This document shows positions 17,043-26,416 of a stretch of 64,000 bases of DNA, one piece after another. The notes under the pieces are model-generated. The model did no database searches. It was not told the origin of the DNA and worked only from the letters and a program-made list of their open reading frames with translations. The stretch's first letter is position 1. Every line of letters starts with the position of its first letter. The DNA is from Sphingobacterium sp. ML3W (GTDB lineage Bacteria; Bacteroidota; Bacteroidia; Sphingobacteriales; Sphingobacteriaceae), in assembly GCF_029542085.1 (NCBI RefSeq), contig NZ_CP107036.1:3286001-3350000 (forward strand), read 5' to 3'. The position numbers were made by a program, and so were the translations under genes.

Positions 17043-19289
17043 TTAGGATTTGTTAACGAACTTGACTATTTTGTTTGCTTTCAATTGAATCTTGTAAAGG
17101 TATTTACCATTGATTTCCTGCTCTGGGCTTAGACCTGCCAATTGGGAAGGGCTTAATACCTGAATCGTTTGATCCTGCGGCGATGAAAGAATAAGCTGCC
17201 TAATGCTACTGTTATTCCATTCCATCTTTTCAATGTGTACATTGCCCCGGGCTTTGAGCCCCTTGACTATTCCGGCCGACCAGCGATCAGGCAGGGCAGG
17301 AAGTAATTCCAGTACATCCGTTTGCGATTGCAGCAACATTTCACTCAGGGCAGCCACATAACCCAGGTTGCCATCAATCTGAAACGGTGGATGCGCGCAG
17401 AGCAAGTTGGCGTATACGCCACCGCCATTATTGTAGTCAATACCATCGCCGCCAACGAGGTTAATGAAATTAGTCAGGATTTTATAGGCGTGATTTCCAT
17501 CCTGCAAGCGGGCCCAAAAAGCCACCTTCCAGGCCATGGACCAACCTGTAGATTCGTCGCCACGCGCGGTCAGGGTGACTTTTGCCGCCTTGGCAAGTTC
17601 CGGTGTTTTTAAAACAGAGAATTGGTTGCCAGGATACAGACCAAACAGATGCGAGACATGGCGATGCTTGTCCTGTGGATCATCACGATCCGTTTCCCAC
17701 TCCTGCAACTGTCCCCATTTACCGATTTTGGGTTTGAGCAGCGCATCGCGAAGTGCCGTGATATGTTTACGGTAATCGGCGTCCATATTTAAAACAGTAC
17801 TCGCCTGGATGTAGTTATTAAAGAGATCGTAAATAATCTGATGGTCATAGCTCACGGCATCCTCTGTAGGGCCATGTTCCGGCGACCAGCCCTGAGGCGC
17901 CACCACAGTTCCGTCCGGTCTTCGAACCAGACGATCATCCCAAAACTCACTTATTTCTTTTAAAATCGGATAGGCAAACTCGCGTAGATATTTCTCGTCC
18001 TTGTTAAAGGCATAATGCTCCCAGAGAGCCTGTGTATACCAGGCACTTCCGGGGGTGTTCCAAAGAAAGCTCTCGCCACCGAAGATATTATTTTCGGTCT
18101 TTACGGTCCAGCCCCGTACGCCCGGAAATTCCTTTTGTGTATTTATTTTTTTCACCTCACGCATGCTATTGATATAATCGAGGTAAGGCCAGGCCGATTC
18201 ACTTAAATTGGCAACTTCTACTGGCCAATAGTTCATCTGTACATTGATATTGGAATGGTAATCTGAGCGCCATGGTGGATTGTTACTGTTATTCCAGAGT
18301 CCCTGCAGATTTGCAGGCAAGCCACCTTTTCGTGAGGAACTGATCAGAAGATAACGTCCATATTGGTATACCAATGCTTCCAGAGCCGGGATCGGCTGTT
18401 TTTTATAGGCTTCCAACAGCGCTTTTGTTGTTTGCTTGCTGTCCAGCTGGCTATGGTCGAGATCAAGCTCCACCCGGTTGAACAGCGCTGTATAATCTGC
18501 AACGTGACGTGCCAATAGTTTATTTACGCCATATTTTTCCGCTTGCTGCAGATACCGTTCATTGACCTTCATCGGTTCCTCGGGCGACTTCCATTTGGTA
18601 GCCCGTGTATTGGCATAATCTGTTGCTGCACTCAGCAGCAGAACAATTCGATCGGCAGACTTTACCGTAAGGACAGCCTGTCCTTTTTCATCTGTCGTTT
18701 TGGAAAGTGAACCACCTACGACCTGTACGCGTACCTGTGCGGCATACCGCATGCCATTGTCGAGCGTTCCCTGAAACCACAGATGACCATCTTCTACCTG
18801 CGCCGCCTGCCCATGTGCATCGAGAAGTGCGATCTGGGCATTGAGTTTCCCTTTTTTACTGTTCGCATAATCAAATACCATGACCTGATCGGGCTGACTC
18901 GCAAAATACCGACGGTTGATTTGCTGTCCATCCTGCTGGTAGGCTATTTCATGCAGGCCTTTATCCAAATTCAATTTCCGGCTATATGCGGTAAAGGATT
19001 TATTGACGTCGGCGTCAAAGCGAACAAAAAGATCACCGAAAGCCTGATAGGCACCTGTTTCCTGTTCATCACCTGTCCATAGGCTATTTTCATTAAATTG
19101 AATATGTTCCTGATTTACTCCGGCAAAGATCATGGCACCAATTCGTCCATTTCCGATGGGATATGCTTCGGTCATCCAATCCGTTGCGGGCTTATTATCC
19201 CAGAGGTAATAGCGTTGTGCATACGATGTGGCCGAGCAAAGTGTTAAACATATAAAGATGAGGCATTTAATTTTTCTGTGCATTAACAT
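17043..19289 (-). CDS. GH95 alpha-L-fucosidase-family hydrolase (second type)
   Basis: The 748-residue secreted enzyme has a signal peptide (about 1-24, ending TSYAQ). MLM at the N-terminus allows a start at 19289 or 19283. It carries the canonical INVQMNYWP (Asn348/Asn353), an acid region written APQGWSPEHGP (Glu471) instead of SPSxSPEN, and PPFQIDGNLG. It therefore belongs to a different GH95 branch from the enzyme at 10391-12742, suggesting two different fucosyl or L-galactosyl linkages are attacked. It lies between the symporter and GH36 genes with 12-15 bp gaps. Confidence 0.93.
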   Translation of the reverse strand: MLMHRKIKCLIFICLTLCSATSYAQRYYLWDNKPATDWMTEAYPIGNGRIGAMIFAGVNQEHIQFNENSLWTGDEQETGAYQAFGDLFVRFDADVNKSFTAYSRKLNLDKGLHEIAYQQDGQQINRRYFASQPDQVMVFDYANSKKGKLNAQIALLDAHGQAAQVEDGHLWFQGTLDNGMRYAAQVRVQVVGGSLSKTTDEKGQAVLTVKSADRIVLLLSAATDYANTRATKWKSPEEPMKVNERYLQQAEKYGVNKLLARHVADYTALFNRVELDLDHSQLDSKQTTKALLEAYKKQPIPALEALVYQYGRYLLISSSRKGGLPANLQGLWNNSNNPPWRSDYHSNINVQMNYWPVEVANLSESAWPYLDYINSMREVKKINTQKEFPGVRGWTVKTENNIFGGESFLWNTPGSAWYTQALWEHYAFNKDEKYLREFAYPILKEISEFWDDRLVRRPDGTVVAPQGWSPEHGPTEDAVSYDHQIIYDLFNNYIQASTVLNMDADYRKHITALRDALLKPKIGKWGQLQEWETDRDDPQDKHRHVSHLFGLYPGNQFSVLKTPELAKAAKVTLTARGDESTGWSMAWKVAFWARLQDGNHAYKILTNFINLVGGDGIDYNNGGGVYANLLCAHPPFQIDGNLGYVAALSEMLLQSQTDVLELLPALPDRWSAGIVKGLKARGNVHIEKMEWNNSSIRQLILSSPQDQTIQVLSPSQLAGLSPEQEINGKYLYKIQLKANKIVKFVNKS

Positions 19290-19304
19290 AGCGACTATTA
19301 CAAT

Positions 19305-20900
19305 TTATTGAGCGATGCCCAATGGTGAAAAAACAAAATAGATGACAATCATCAATAGGATGAGAAAGGCGCCGATCCGGTATCTTCCCTTCCAATAGGT
19401 GCCTTTGTCCTGGCCCGAAAACTCAAATTGATACTCCGATAGATAGTCTGGCTGGCTCAATTTACTTCCCCCCCAGATGACCAGCGCCACCGCGATAAAC
19501 AACAGCGCGAACAAATGCAGATAGTGCAGCTCTGTCTTCCAGACAAACACCAGGATGAAATAGCTGAACATGTACAGGAACAGGCCGATTTGCGCCATCC
19601 TCGGCGTCACACGGCGCGATAGAATCCCCAAGATCATAATGGTGAAGATCGGCATGTTGAACAGCCCCGATACGGTTTGCAGGTATGTATAAAACCCATC
19701 GTGGGCAAAAAGAATAAAAGGAGCAATAAACATCGCCGAGGTGGAAATAATCAATTCAAACAGTTTCCCTTTTCTGACCAATTCTTTTTCACTAAGATCT
19801 CTTTTTTTATATTCCAAATAAGGCTTGTAGATATTAAAAATAAATAAGCTGCCACAGCTCTGAAGGCCAGCAGTATAGGTCGTCATTGCGGCACCAAAGA
19901 CCAATGCCAGGGAAAAACCAATCAGCACATCGGGAAAGATCAGTACAATAAGTTTTGGAAAAACAGAAGCTGTAGGCTGCACATGCGGCAATAAGTGTAC
20001 GGCCAGAAGACCCGGTAAATTGATCAGCAGCGGCATCAGAAGTTTGCCCCCCGCAGCCAAAGTCATTCCTTTCTGTGCTTCTTTTAAGTTTTTGGCGCTT
20101 AATGCCTGTTGTGCGATATAGGGTTCCATTCCCCAATAGTAAAAGTTGATCAGGAGCATCCCAGTAAACAAGGTAGAGAAGGGCACAGCATCCTGTTTGG
20201 ATCCCACGGCATTGAGATGTTCTTTTTTGTCGTGAAATAACTGGAGCACCCCCGCCCAGATATCGCCATTACCCAGATACCAAAAAGCGAAAATCGGGAT
20301 GAGCACAGCAAGTATAAACAAACAGAGCCCCAGCCCCATGTCGGACAAAGAAATCAGTTTCAATCCCCCCAATATGCTGTATAAGCTCCCGATGATCCCC
20401 AGGGCCCAGACCAGTATCCAGATACTCTGCCAATAACTGATGTGGAGCAGTCCGGGCACATCAAACATCGTGGTCAGGCTTAGTGCACCACCGTATAATA
20501 CCGGTGGCAATAAGTTAACGATGTATCCGATCAGAATCAGAATAGATACCAATATTTTAGTTTTCGGATCAAATCGCAGCGCAAGAAAGTCCGGCACTGT
20601 CCGAAAACCATGTTTAAAATAGATAGGCAGCAGAAATTCCGAAACCAGGAGCATGGCGACCACCGAGCTCACGCCCCAGCCGATGACCGATAGGTTGTTA
20701 ATATAGACCGATTCATTTTCACCAATAAACTGGTTGGCGCTCAGGTTGGTCAACAGCAAAGCCGAGCCCACCATCCAAAAACTATTGCTCTTTCCTGCAA
20801 GAAAAAAGCCGTTTAAGGTATTGGAATAGTTGGTTTTAAACTTCCATAAGGATCCCAAAGCAACCAAACCGGTAAAAAGACAAAAACTAAAAACTATCAT
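19305..20900 (-). CDS. Sodium:solute symporter (SSS/SGLT family)
   Basis: The 531-residue integral membrane protein has about 13-14 TM helices. Family features are NTLNGFFLAGKSNSFWMVGSALLLTNLSANQFIGENESVY near the N-terminus and RTVPDFLALRFDPKTK in the loop after TM4. This resembles SGLT-like sugar symporters found in Bacteroidota PULs. It would carry the monosaccharide released by the periplasmic glycosidases (fucose or galactose are candidates) across the inner membrane with Na+. It sits between the regulator and GH95 genes with 15-18 bp gaps. Confidence 0.93.
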   Translation of the reverse strand: MIVFSFCLFTGLVALGSLWKFKTNYSNTLNGFFLAGKSNSFWMVGSALLLTNLSANQFIGENESVYINNLSVIGWGVSSVVAMLLVSEFLLPIYFKHGFRTVPDFLALRFDPKTKILVSILILIGYIVNLLPPVLYGGALSLTTMFDVPGLLHISYWQSIWILVWALGIIGSLYSILGGLKLISLSDMGLGLCLFILAVLIPIFAFWYLGNGDIWAGVLQLFHDKKEHLNAVGSKQDAVPFSTLFTGMLLINFYYWGMEPYIAQQALSAKNLKEAQKGMTLAAGGKLLMPLLINLPGLLAVHLLPHVQPTASVFPKLIVLIFPDVLIGFSLALVFGAAMTTYTAGLQSCGSLFIFNIYKPYLEYKKRDLSEKELVRKGKLFELIISTSAMFIAPFILFAHDGFYTYLQTVSGLFNMPIFTIMILGILSRRVTPRMAQIGLFLYMFSYFILVFVWKTELHYLHLFALLFIAVALVIWGGSKLSQPDYLSEYQFEFSGQDKGTYWKGRYRIGAFLILLMIVIYFVFSPLGIAQ

Positions 20901-20918
20901 CTTAAAAACTTCCCTATT

Positions 20919-21959
20919 TTAGACAGAATTGCGGTCTGCCAATGTCGTTGGCACCACTTCCTTGATCAATGTTCTTTCGAGCACAAACTTGGCTGCTTCC
21001 GATCCGATCCGTGCAAAACTTGTCGAAAAGGTGGTAATGCCACCGCTGATAATTTCTTTGATAACATCATCATTATGCGATAGAATGCCCAGATCCTGCC
21101 CTAAGGTCCAGCCTTTTTGTAAAACTTCCTTCAGCATCTGATAGAGCTCCGGATTATGAATGGTAAAATACAGTTTTCCCTTTTTTAGGTCACCTACATG
21201 GTATTGCTTTTCGATACGTCCTTTTACTTTATACTCCTTCAAAAAGCGTAAGAAAGCATCTTTGATTTCATTGGGTTCAGCCGTATTTTCCCTAAAATAG
21301 AAGATCACTTCTTTATACTTTTTGATCTTTGGATAAAGTTCCTGAAACACCGCGTAGGTGGCTGCTTCAAATTCCTGGGACACGTAGGAATAATCTTCTC
21401 CGAGATCCATCAAGCGATCAATAATCAATAATTTGGAAGCCGGGATGGAACGAAGCAGCATTTCGGAATCTTTATTTTCAATCGGAGCGACAATATATAC
21501 TGTATATCGCCCCTGAATACGATTGAAAATATCTTCAAAGGTTTCCATATTGTTGTGATGGAAAAAGAGGTCCACCGTTACTTCCTCCGGAAGGTTAGTT
21601 CGCAGTTCATTCACCAAGGTATCTTGAAAGGTATCGTATGCATACAGCAGGACCGCAACTTTCTGTTTCATCTGCGTATTGTTGCTCACCACAAAATATC
21701 CTTTTCTGTTTTTCGATTCCACGACTCCGTGGGCAATCAGATCACGGTAAGCCTTAGCGAAAGTTTCGCGTGCATAGCCCAGGTATTGGATCAAGTTATT
21801 GACAGAAGGTAAACTGGCATGCACCTCCAGTTCGTTGGCATCAATGGCATCCAACACGCCCTGCACAATACATTCATGTTTAGAGAGCGTATTCAATGCC
21901 TCCAGGCGTTTGATCCGATCGATCAATACTTTAAAATTTTCTTCTTTGCTTATCTTCAT
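20919..21959 (-). CDS. GntR-family regulator with LacI-type sugar-binding domain
   Basis: The 346-residue protein has an N-terminal GntR winged helix (about 22-85: EVHASLPSVNNLIQYLGYARETFAKAYRDLIAHGVVES) followed by a periplasmic-binding-protein-like sensor (about 90-346: VAVLLYAYDTFQDTL, LIIDRLMDLGEDYSYVSQEF, LGILSHNDDVIKEI). This GntR/LacI hybrid layout is used by sugar repressors such as AraR of Bacillus, and GntR regulators occur in Bacteroidota fucose loci. It is inside the operon it probably controls, 9 bp after the GH gene, giving autoregulation. The dyad at 31577-31604 is the best operator candidate. Confidence 0.92.
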   Translation of the reverse strand: MKISKEENFKVLIDRIKRLEALNTLSKHECIVQGVLDAIDANELEVHASLPSVNNLIQYLGYARETFAKAYRDLIAHGVVESKNRKGYFVVSNNTQMKQKVAVLLYAYDTFQDTLVNELRTNLPEEVTVDLFFHHNNMETFEDIFNRIQGRYTVYIVAPIENKDSEMLLRSIPASKLLIIDRLMDLGEDYSYVSQEFEAATYAVFQELYPKIKKYKEVIFYFRENTAEPNEIKDAFLRFLKEYKVKGRIEKQYHVGDLKKGKLYFTIHNPELYQMLKEVLQKGWTLGQDLGILSHNDDVIKEIISGGITTFSTSFARIGSEAAKFVLERTLIKEVVPTTLADRNSV

Positions 21960-21968
21960 ATGTTGTGA

Positions 21969-23993
21969 TTAAAACAGGGCAACCTTAAATAATTTTGCAC
22001 CTGCCTGCTCAAAGGCAATGGATTTCTCAGCGCTAAATTCCTGCGCTGTTTTTTCAAATAGTTCCACCGCCTTATATTTTGTATTTGGCGCCAGGCCAAT
22101 CTGTTTAAAATCTATGTTTATTGCTGCCGGGGTGGTATTGTAATTAAATATGGCCACATACAGCGCTGTTCCAAGCTTTTTGTAATAATACGTATTTGCC
22201 GCTTTTCCTTCTACAAATCCTGCCGGACGGAAGCTTTTACCGTCGGCTATGATCTTTAAAATTTCGGGATCCTGCAGATATTGATTCATCTTAGGCTGCC
22301 AGTTTTCCTTTTTCGACAAGTCGTCACCAAGGATAATGGTACCCGTTACCACACCCGAAAGCAATCTTGCCTTATTGATTTCAGGGCTTTCATCATGAAA
22401 AACAAGGTGGTCGGCATCGATAAAGTCGTAGAGGTAGGTCTGCCACCAACCGTAGCTGACACTATTTAAGGTATACTGTGTTTGGTCGATCGTTTTCCAG
22501 GCATCACAGGCTATTCTGCGCATGTGTGCAAATTGGGCTGTCGCCAGGGAAGGAGAAATCGCTGCGTAGATCAGCATCTTACCCTGCAGCACGTCGACGA
22601 GATGTTTCATCCCCACAGCATAAGCCTGCATACCCGTCTGAATTTTCTTGTCGTAAAAACCGGTGGATTCGATTGCCGCATGCGAAAGGAAGTCAACCTT
22701 GATCATTCGGAAGCCACAGTCGACCAATTTCCCCAAGATCACATCCATACGGGCCAAGGTACCGGGATGTGTCGGATCCAAGGCACGTCCACCGTCTAAA
22801 TTGTGGTAGCCTTTTTGGGTTTTGGTCCACAGTTGGCCAAAGGTAAACTGGCTTCCCTCCGCCTTGCGGTCGGGGCCACTTCCATGCCCCCAGTCTGTAA
22901 AAGGAGCCCAATACACCCCGGGCTTGAGGCCCAAAGAATCACAATAGCGAACAAATTGCTTCAGCTGCGTGTAATCGCCTGACATACCTCCAGGCGTCAT
23001 ATTATCCCAGAAAGAGTCAAGATCTATAAAAGCCTCACCATCTGCGTTCCGGAAATAAGGAATATCTTTTGCAAAATAGTCTGCCGTGCCCGTGGCATTC
23101 TGAAAATTAAGTTTTTCCTGAATCACGCCCCAGCTGTTCCAGCCGACAGGCGTGGCGCCTTGCCAAGATTTCACATAGGCGGGCGATAGCTTCCGGTGGA
23201 TTTTAGCATAGTTTTCAAGCCCAATGCGCCAATCCTTGTCATAAGATACGAGGTATTTTGGGGAGCGAATCACATCCCCCTTTACAGCTCCATGCGCCAT
23301 GGAATCCCGTGTGATATTTACATCTGTAAATCCGACCTGTGCTGCTAAGTGGGTATATTGCCCCTGATCTCCTTTGATCGCAATACCCGATTTCCAAACG
23401 GATTGATCCAATGAACCAATCAACAGACCTTTTCCGCTGTCCTTATCGTATACAACTCCGACCTCTGCGCTGCTCTTACTATTCATTGCAAGGACATTGT
23501 TTTCATACGAAATAAAGGTATCGTTATCAAAAGGAACAGCCAGCTGGTACAAGGATTTTCCCAGGCCGGTAATTGAGGCATTTGACCAGATAGGCACAAG
23601 TTCATTACTGGCTATATTTTTACCCCTAACTTCCAGTTCAAGGATGACACCATCTATTGTGTCGTAGAAATAAAAATGCTGCAGCAATGTGATGCCCTGT
23701 TGGGTTTTAACAGAAATGGTATACTGTATGCCTTTGCCCAAATTATCCTGAATGGGCTTTTCTGTGATGCTGCGGGTTCCTGTCAGTTTAGCTGTACTAA
23801 TTTTCTGTCCATTAGCAAGTGCCAAATAGGCACTTGCTTGATGTATATAGGCGACTTGATCTTTACTTAGTGAATATGTTCCATCTTGTTTGTTATAGGT
23901 CAACGTTAGGCCATTTTTCTTGACCTGAAAAGGCTGTGCGTACAACATGAAGGTACATAGCATAAAACTTAGCGCGAAAATAATTGTCTTCAT
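21969..23993 (-). CDS. Clan GH-D glycosidase, alpha-galactosidase-like (GH36/GH27 type)
   Basis: The 674-residue secreted protein has a signal peptide (1-20, ending MLYAQ), an N-terminal beta-sandwich (20-270) and a TIM barrel starting TPVGWNSWG (about 281-289), as in GH27/GH36. The likely nucleophile is Asp434 in RMIKVDFLSH, and Asp497 in RRIACDAW is a candidate acid/base. These motifs differ from the KWDCN and SDNTD of the GH36 at 14832-17030, so linkage or sugar may differ. It is the first enzyme gene after the four surface-protein genes and probably acts in the periplasm. Confidence 0.85.
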   Translation of the reverse strand: MKTIIFALSFMLCTFMLYAQPFQVKKNGLTLTYNKQDGTYSLSKDQVAYIHQASAYLALANGQKISTAKLTGTRSITEKPIQDNLGKGIQYTISVKTQQGITLLQHFYFYDTIDGVILELEVRGKNIASNELVPIWSNASITGLGKSLYQLAVPFDNDTFISYENNVLAMNSKSSAEVGVVYDKDSGKGLLIGSLDQSVWKSGIAIKGDQGQYTHLAAQVGFTDVNITRDSMAHGAVKGDVIRSPKYLVSYDKDWRIGLENYAKIHRKLSPAYVKSWQGATPVGWNSWGVIQEKLNFQNATGTADYFAKDIPYFRNADGEAFIDLDSFWDNMTPGGMSGDYTQLKQFVRYCDSLGLKPGVYWAPFTDWGHGSGPDRKAEGSQFTFGQLWTKTQKGYHNLDGGRALDPTHPGTLARMDVILGKLVDCGFRMIKVDFLSHAAIESTGFYDKKIQTGMQAYAVGMKHLVDVLQGKMLIYAAISPSLATAQFAHMRRIACDAWKTIDQTQYTLNSVSYGWWQTYLYDFIDADHLVFHDESPEINKARLLSGVVTGTIILGDDLSKKENWQPKMNQYLQDPEILKIIADGKSFRPAGFVEGKAANTYYYKKLGTALYVAIFNYNTTPAAINIDFKQIGLAPNTKYKAVELFEKTAQEFSAEKSIAFEQAGAKLFKVALF

Positions 23994-24004
23994 TCTGCTT
24001 GATA

Positions 24005-25189
24005 TTATTGTATATTGATTTGAAACGCGTTGATCTTCATGTAATGGTCAGGTTGAAAATTGACCAGCATCCCCATATTGACAGTAACCTTTTCTTTGAT
24101 TTCAAAATAAACGCCATCCGATTTAACATCAGCATGGGCCATTGCCTGTTGAATCTGCTCAAGATCTGGAATTCCACTGTTTGCTTTGCTGACAACCAGT
24201 TTTGCTGGCGGTTGATCATAATTTGTCCAAGATAAGTTACAAAAAAAACGATATTTACCGGGGAATAAGGTTACTTTTTGCTCAATTTTACCATTTACGA
24301 TCGCAGGAGCGCCCCATCCGGCTTCAATATTAACCACACCACCATCATCCGAACCAAAGCCACCATAGCCATTGTGGTTTTTCATGCTCGTATTGGTTAT
24401 CCAATGATCCAGATTTCCCCAACGGTTGCCATCGAAAGCCGTCGCTGTAAACGGAGTTTTGTAATTCTTCAGACACCAAATACTGATGTCGCCTTTTTTT
24501 ATCGGTAGTTTGTTGCGCTGCACCATAAAGGTATCAATCGCATTGCTATCGGGCCGAAATACAGTCTGGTAAGCAATCTCCTGATTCGGTAGATAGTCCA
24601 AGAGGTTAATTTTCTCATTCAGCTCTTTCGTCCGCACCACGGTGTCCGTAGTTGTATTGTTCTGATTCTTATAAGTCATGCGAACGGCATAGAATCCCAC
24701 ACTTGGTGTCACATCCTGTAAGGCAAGTTGAAATTGTTGATCAGCCATAAAATTCTGTTCCAATATTGTTCGCTGGAAAAGTCCTTCACGATAACGATCG
24801 CCATAAACGTTTCCGACAAGAAAGGTCGGAACCGAAAACCTTCCTTGGCTATCTACTGTACGGATTTCGAAATTCATGGGCCCCTCCGGCAGATTTTCAA
24901 TCACATAATGTACGGTATCGATAGCATCCGTCAATTTTACCGGAAACTTCATGGAATCCTGTTTACTGTTCCAATACACACGCAGCTCGGAAACTCCGGC
25001 ATTTACCCGAAAGATGCCATCGACTTGTACACGATATTTTCCCGAACGTATTTTGATGGAATCTAGCTTCGCAGGATATACTATTTCCTGTCCATCGGTG
25101 AATTTGGTAAATTCATCCATCTTGGAACATGCGCCGAATAAACAAACGCCGAACAAGGCCAGTATGCATAGATATGTTCTCATCTTCAT
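24005..25189 (-). CDS. DUF4998 surface lipoprotein (putative glycan-binding)
   Basis: I place the start at the ATG at 25189, giving MKMRTYLCILALFGVCLFGAC with the lipid Cys at 21. An upstream frame extension to 25219 would overlap the preceding gene. DUF4998 covers about residues 25-200 (IVYPAKLDSIKIRSGKYRV, ELRVYWNSKQDSM). The C-terminal part (about 260-394) resembles DUF5013, a beta-sandwich with KYRFFCNLSWTNYDQPPAKL. These lipoproteins usually follow SusD and a DUF4959 gene and are thought to bind glycan at the surface. Binding specificity is unknown. Confidence 0.83.
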   Translation of the reverse strand: MKMRTYLCILALFGVCLFGACSKMDEFTKFTDGQEIVYPAKLDSIKIRSGKYRVQVDGIFRVNAGVSELRVYWNSKQDSMKFPVKLTDAIDTVHYVIENLPEGPMNFEIRTVDSQGRFSVPTFLVGNVYGDRYREGLFQRTILEQNFMADQQFQLALQDVTPSVGFYAVRMTYKNQNNTTTDTVVRTKELNEKINLLDYLPNQEIAYQTVFRPDSNAIDTFMVQRNKLPIKKGDISIWCLKNYKTPFTATAFDGNRWGNLDHWITNTSMKNHNGYGGFGSDDGGVVNIEAGWGAPAIVNGKIEQKVTLFPGKYRFFCNLSWTNYDQPPAKLVVSKANSGIPDLEQIQQAMAHADVKSDGVYFEIKEKVTVNMGMLVNFQPDHYMKINAFQINIQ

Positions 25190-25203
25190 TTTCTTTTTAA
25201 TAG

Positions 25204-26394
25204 TTAATAAACACCCCATACTTGTACTTGGGCAATCTGGATAAAGTAACTACCTCGCCAGTTGCGCAGATTGCGAATACGCAGGTATTTGTATTTTGGC
25301 GCATCTTCGGGCATATCAAAAGACCAGCCTGCGATGCCATACACTTCATCTGCGTTGGTATTTGTTCCAGCTGGAGTACCCGAAGGTTTTCGCACGGTAC
25401 AGGTTGCCAGTTTAGACCAAGATTCCCAGGAGCCATCCAGATTTGGACTATTACTTCCCCAGACTTCAAATTCACGCATGTTACCCTTATCGTAAAAACC
25501 ATTTTCACGACGCGGGAAAATCACGACACGGCTTAATTTTGCTTCCTTACCGATAGAAAAAGTCAGGGATTGCGGAGCACCGGCACTTTCAACCGTATAT
25601 AAGGCCGGCCATCGTGAGGGATTCATGTTGCCGTCCCACATCATTTCCGAAGTCGTCCCGTACATATACTGCGCATCCCCCGGTAAATGCAGCGCTGAAA
25701 ACTGCTGTCTTGGAAAAAGATTTTCTTCCAGAGGTGTCAGCGAGGTATATAAGGTATCCGATTTGTTTAACCATCGGTCACGCACATAAAAGGCAAATTT
25801 CATTTCACGGGATTTGAGCCCGCGGATATTATATAAGATCAGGGAATCCTGGCTATAATAGTTGTCCAAAGGCAAATATTCCCCATTATTCAGGGAGTCA
25901 ACCATCGGAACAATCACCACATCGCCTTTTTCCTGATTGATTGAACTGATCCGGACGCCGCCAAATGTCGGCGCAATTTTCATTTGCCCGAATACAAGAT
26001 CAAAAATCGGTGTTTTAGGTTCTACTGTAACGTCCACAGCATCTGAAGCCACTTCGGCCTTGTTTACGGCATAAAGTTTCACCGTATGTTTTTGCGTATC
26101 GGGGAAACCGTCTATTAAGATCTCATTTTTATAGGTTGATGATTTTACGATCCGTGTCTGTCCATTGGCCATGACATATTCTGCCTTTACATACAATACA
26201 TTTTGACTGGACGGTAAACTGTAATGTATCGTTGCCTGTCCGTAGCCGTTGGTCACAGAGGTATTTTGCACAACACCTGGTTTCGTTTGGTCATCTTCCA
26301 GCAGCGTCCATCCCTTTTCCTCTTTACAACCAGCCAATAGATAAAAAAGGCCGATCAGGAAATAGCAATAGTTTAAATATTTTAGATTTTTCAT
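25204..26394 (-). CDS. DUF4959/DUF5000 surface lipoprotein (putative glycan-binding)
   Basis: The 396-residue lipoprotein has signal MKNLKYLNYCYFLIGLFYLLAGC cut before Cys23. DUF4959 comes first (about 35-125: TKPGVVQNTSVTNGYGQATIHYSLP), then a DUF5126-like middle, then a C-terminal discoidin-like DUF5000 domain (about 240-396: RQQFSALHLPGDAQYMYGTTSEMMWDGNMNP, FEVWGSNSPNLDGSWESW). It follows SusD by 22 bp. The same protein pair recurs at 59015-61987. Surface glycan binding is inferred from family context. Confidence 0.88.
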   Translation of the reverse strand: MKNLKYLNYCYFLIGLFYLLAGCKEEKGWTLLEDDQTKPGVVQNTSVTNGYGQATIHYSLPSSQNVLYVKAEYVMANGQTRIVKSSTYKNEILIDGFPDTQKHTVKLYAVNKAEVASDAVDVTVEPKTPIFDLVFGQMKIAPTFGGVRISSINQEKGDVVIVPMVDSLNNGEYLPLDNYYSQDSLILYNIRGLKSREMKFAFYVRDRWLNKSDTLYTSLTPLEENLFPRQQFSALHLPGDAQYMYGTTSEMMWDGNMNPSRWPALYTVESAGAPQSLTFSIGKEAKLSRVVIFPRRENGFYDKGNMREFEVWGSNSPNLDGSWESWSKLATCTVRKPSGTPAGTNTNADEVYGIAGWSFDMPEDAPKYKYLRIRNLRNWRGSYFIQIAQVQVWGVY

Positions 26395-26416
26395 AATTTC
26401 TCTATTTAATAAGGGA

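Noticed and set aside
24005..25219. Longer N-terminus for the DUF4998 gene starting at 25219
   Set aside because: It would overlap the preceding gene by 16 bp and puts a polar extension before an otherwise normal lipoprotein signal starting at 25189.
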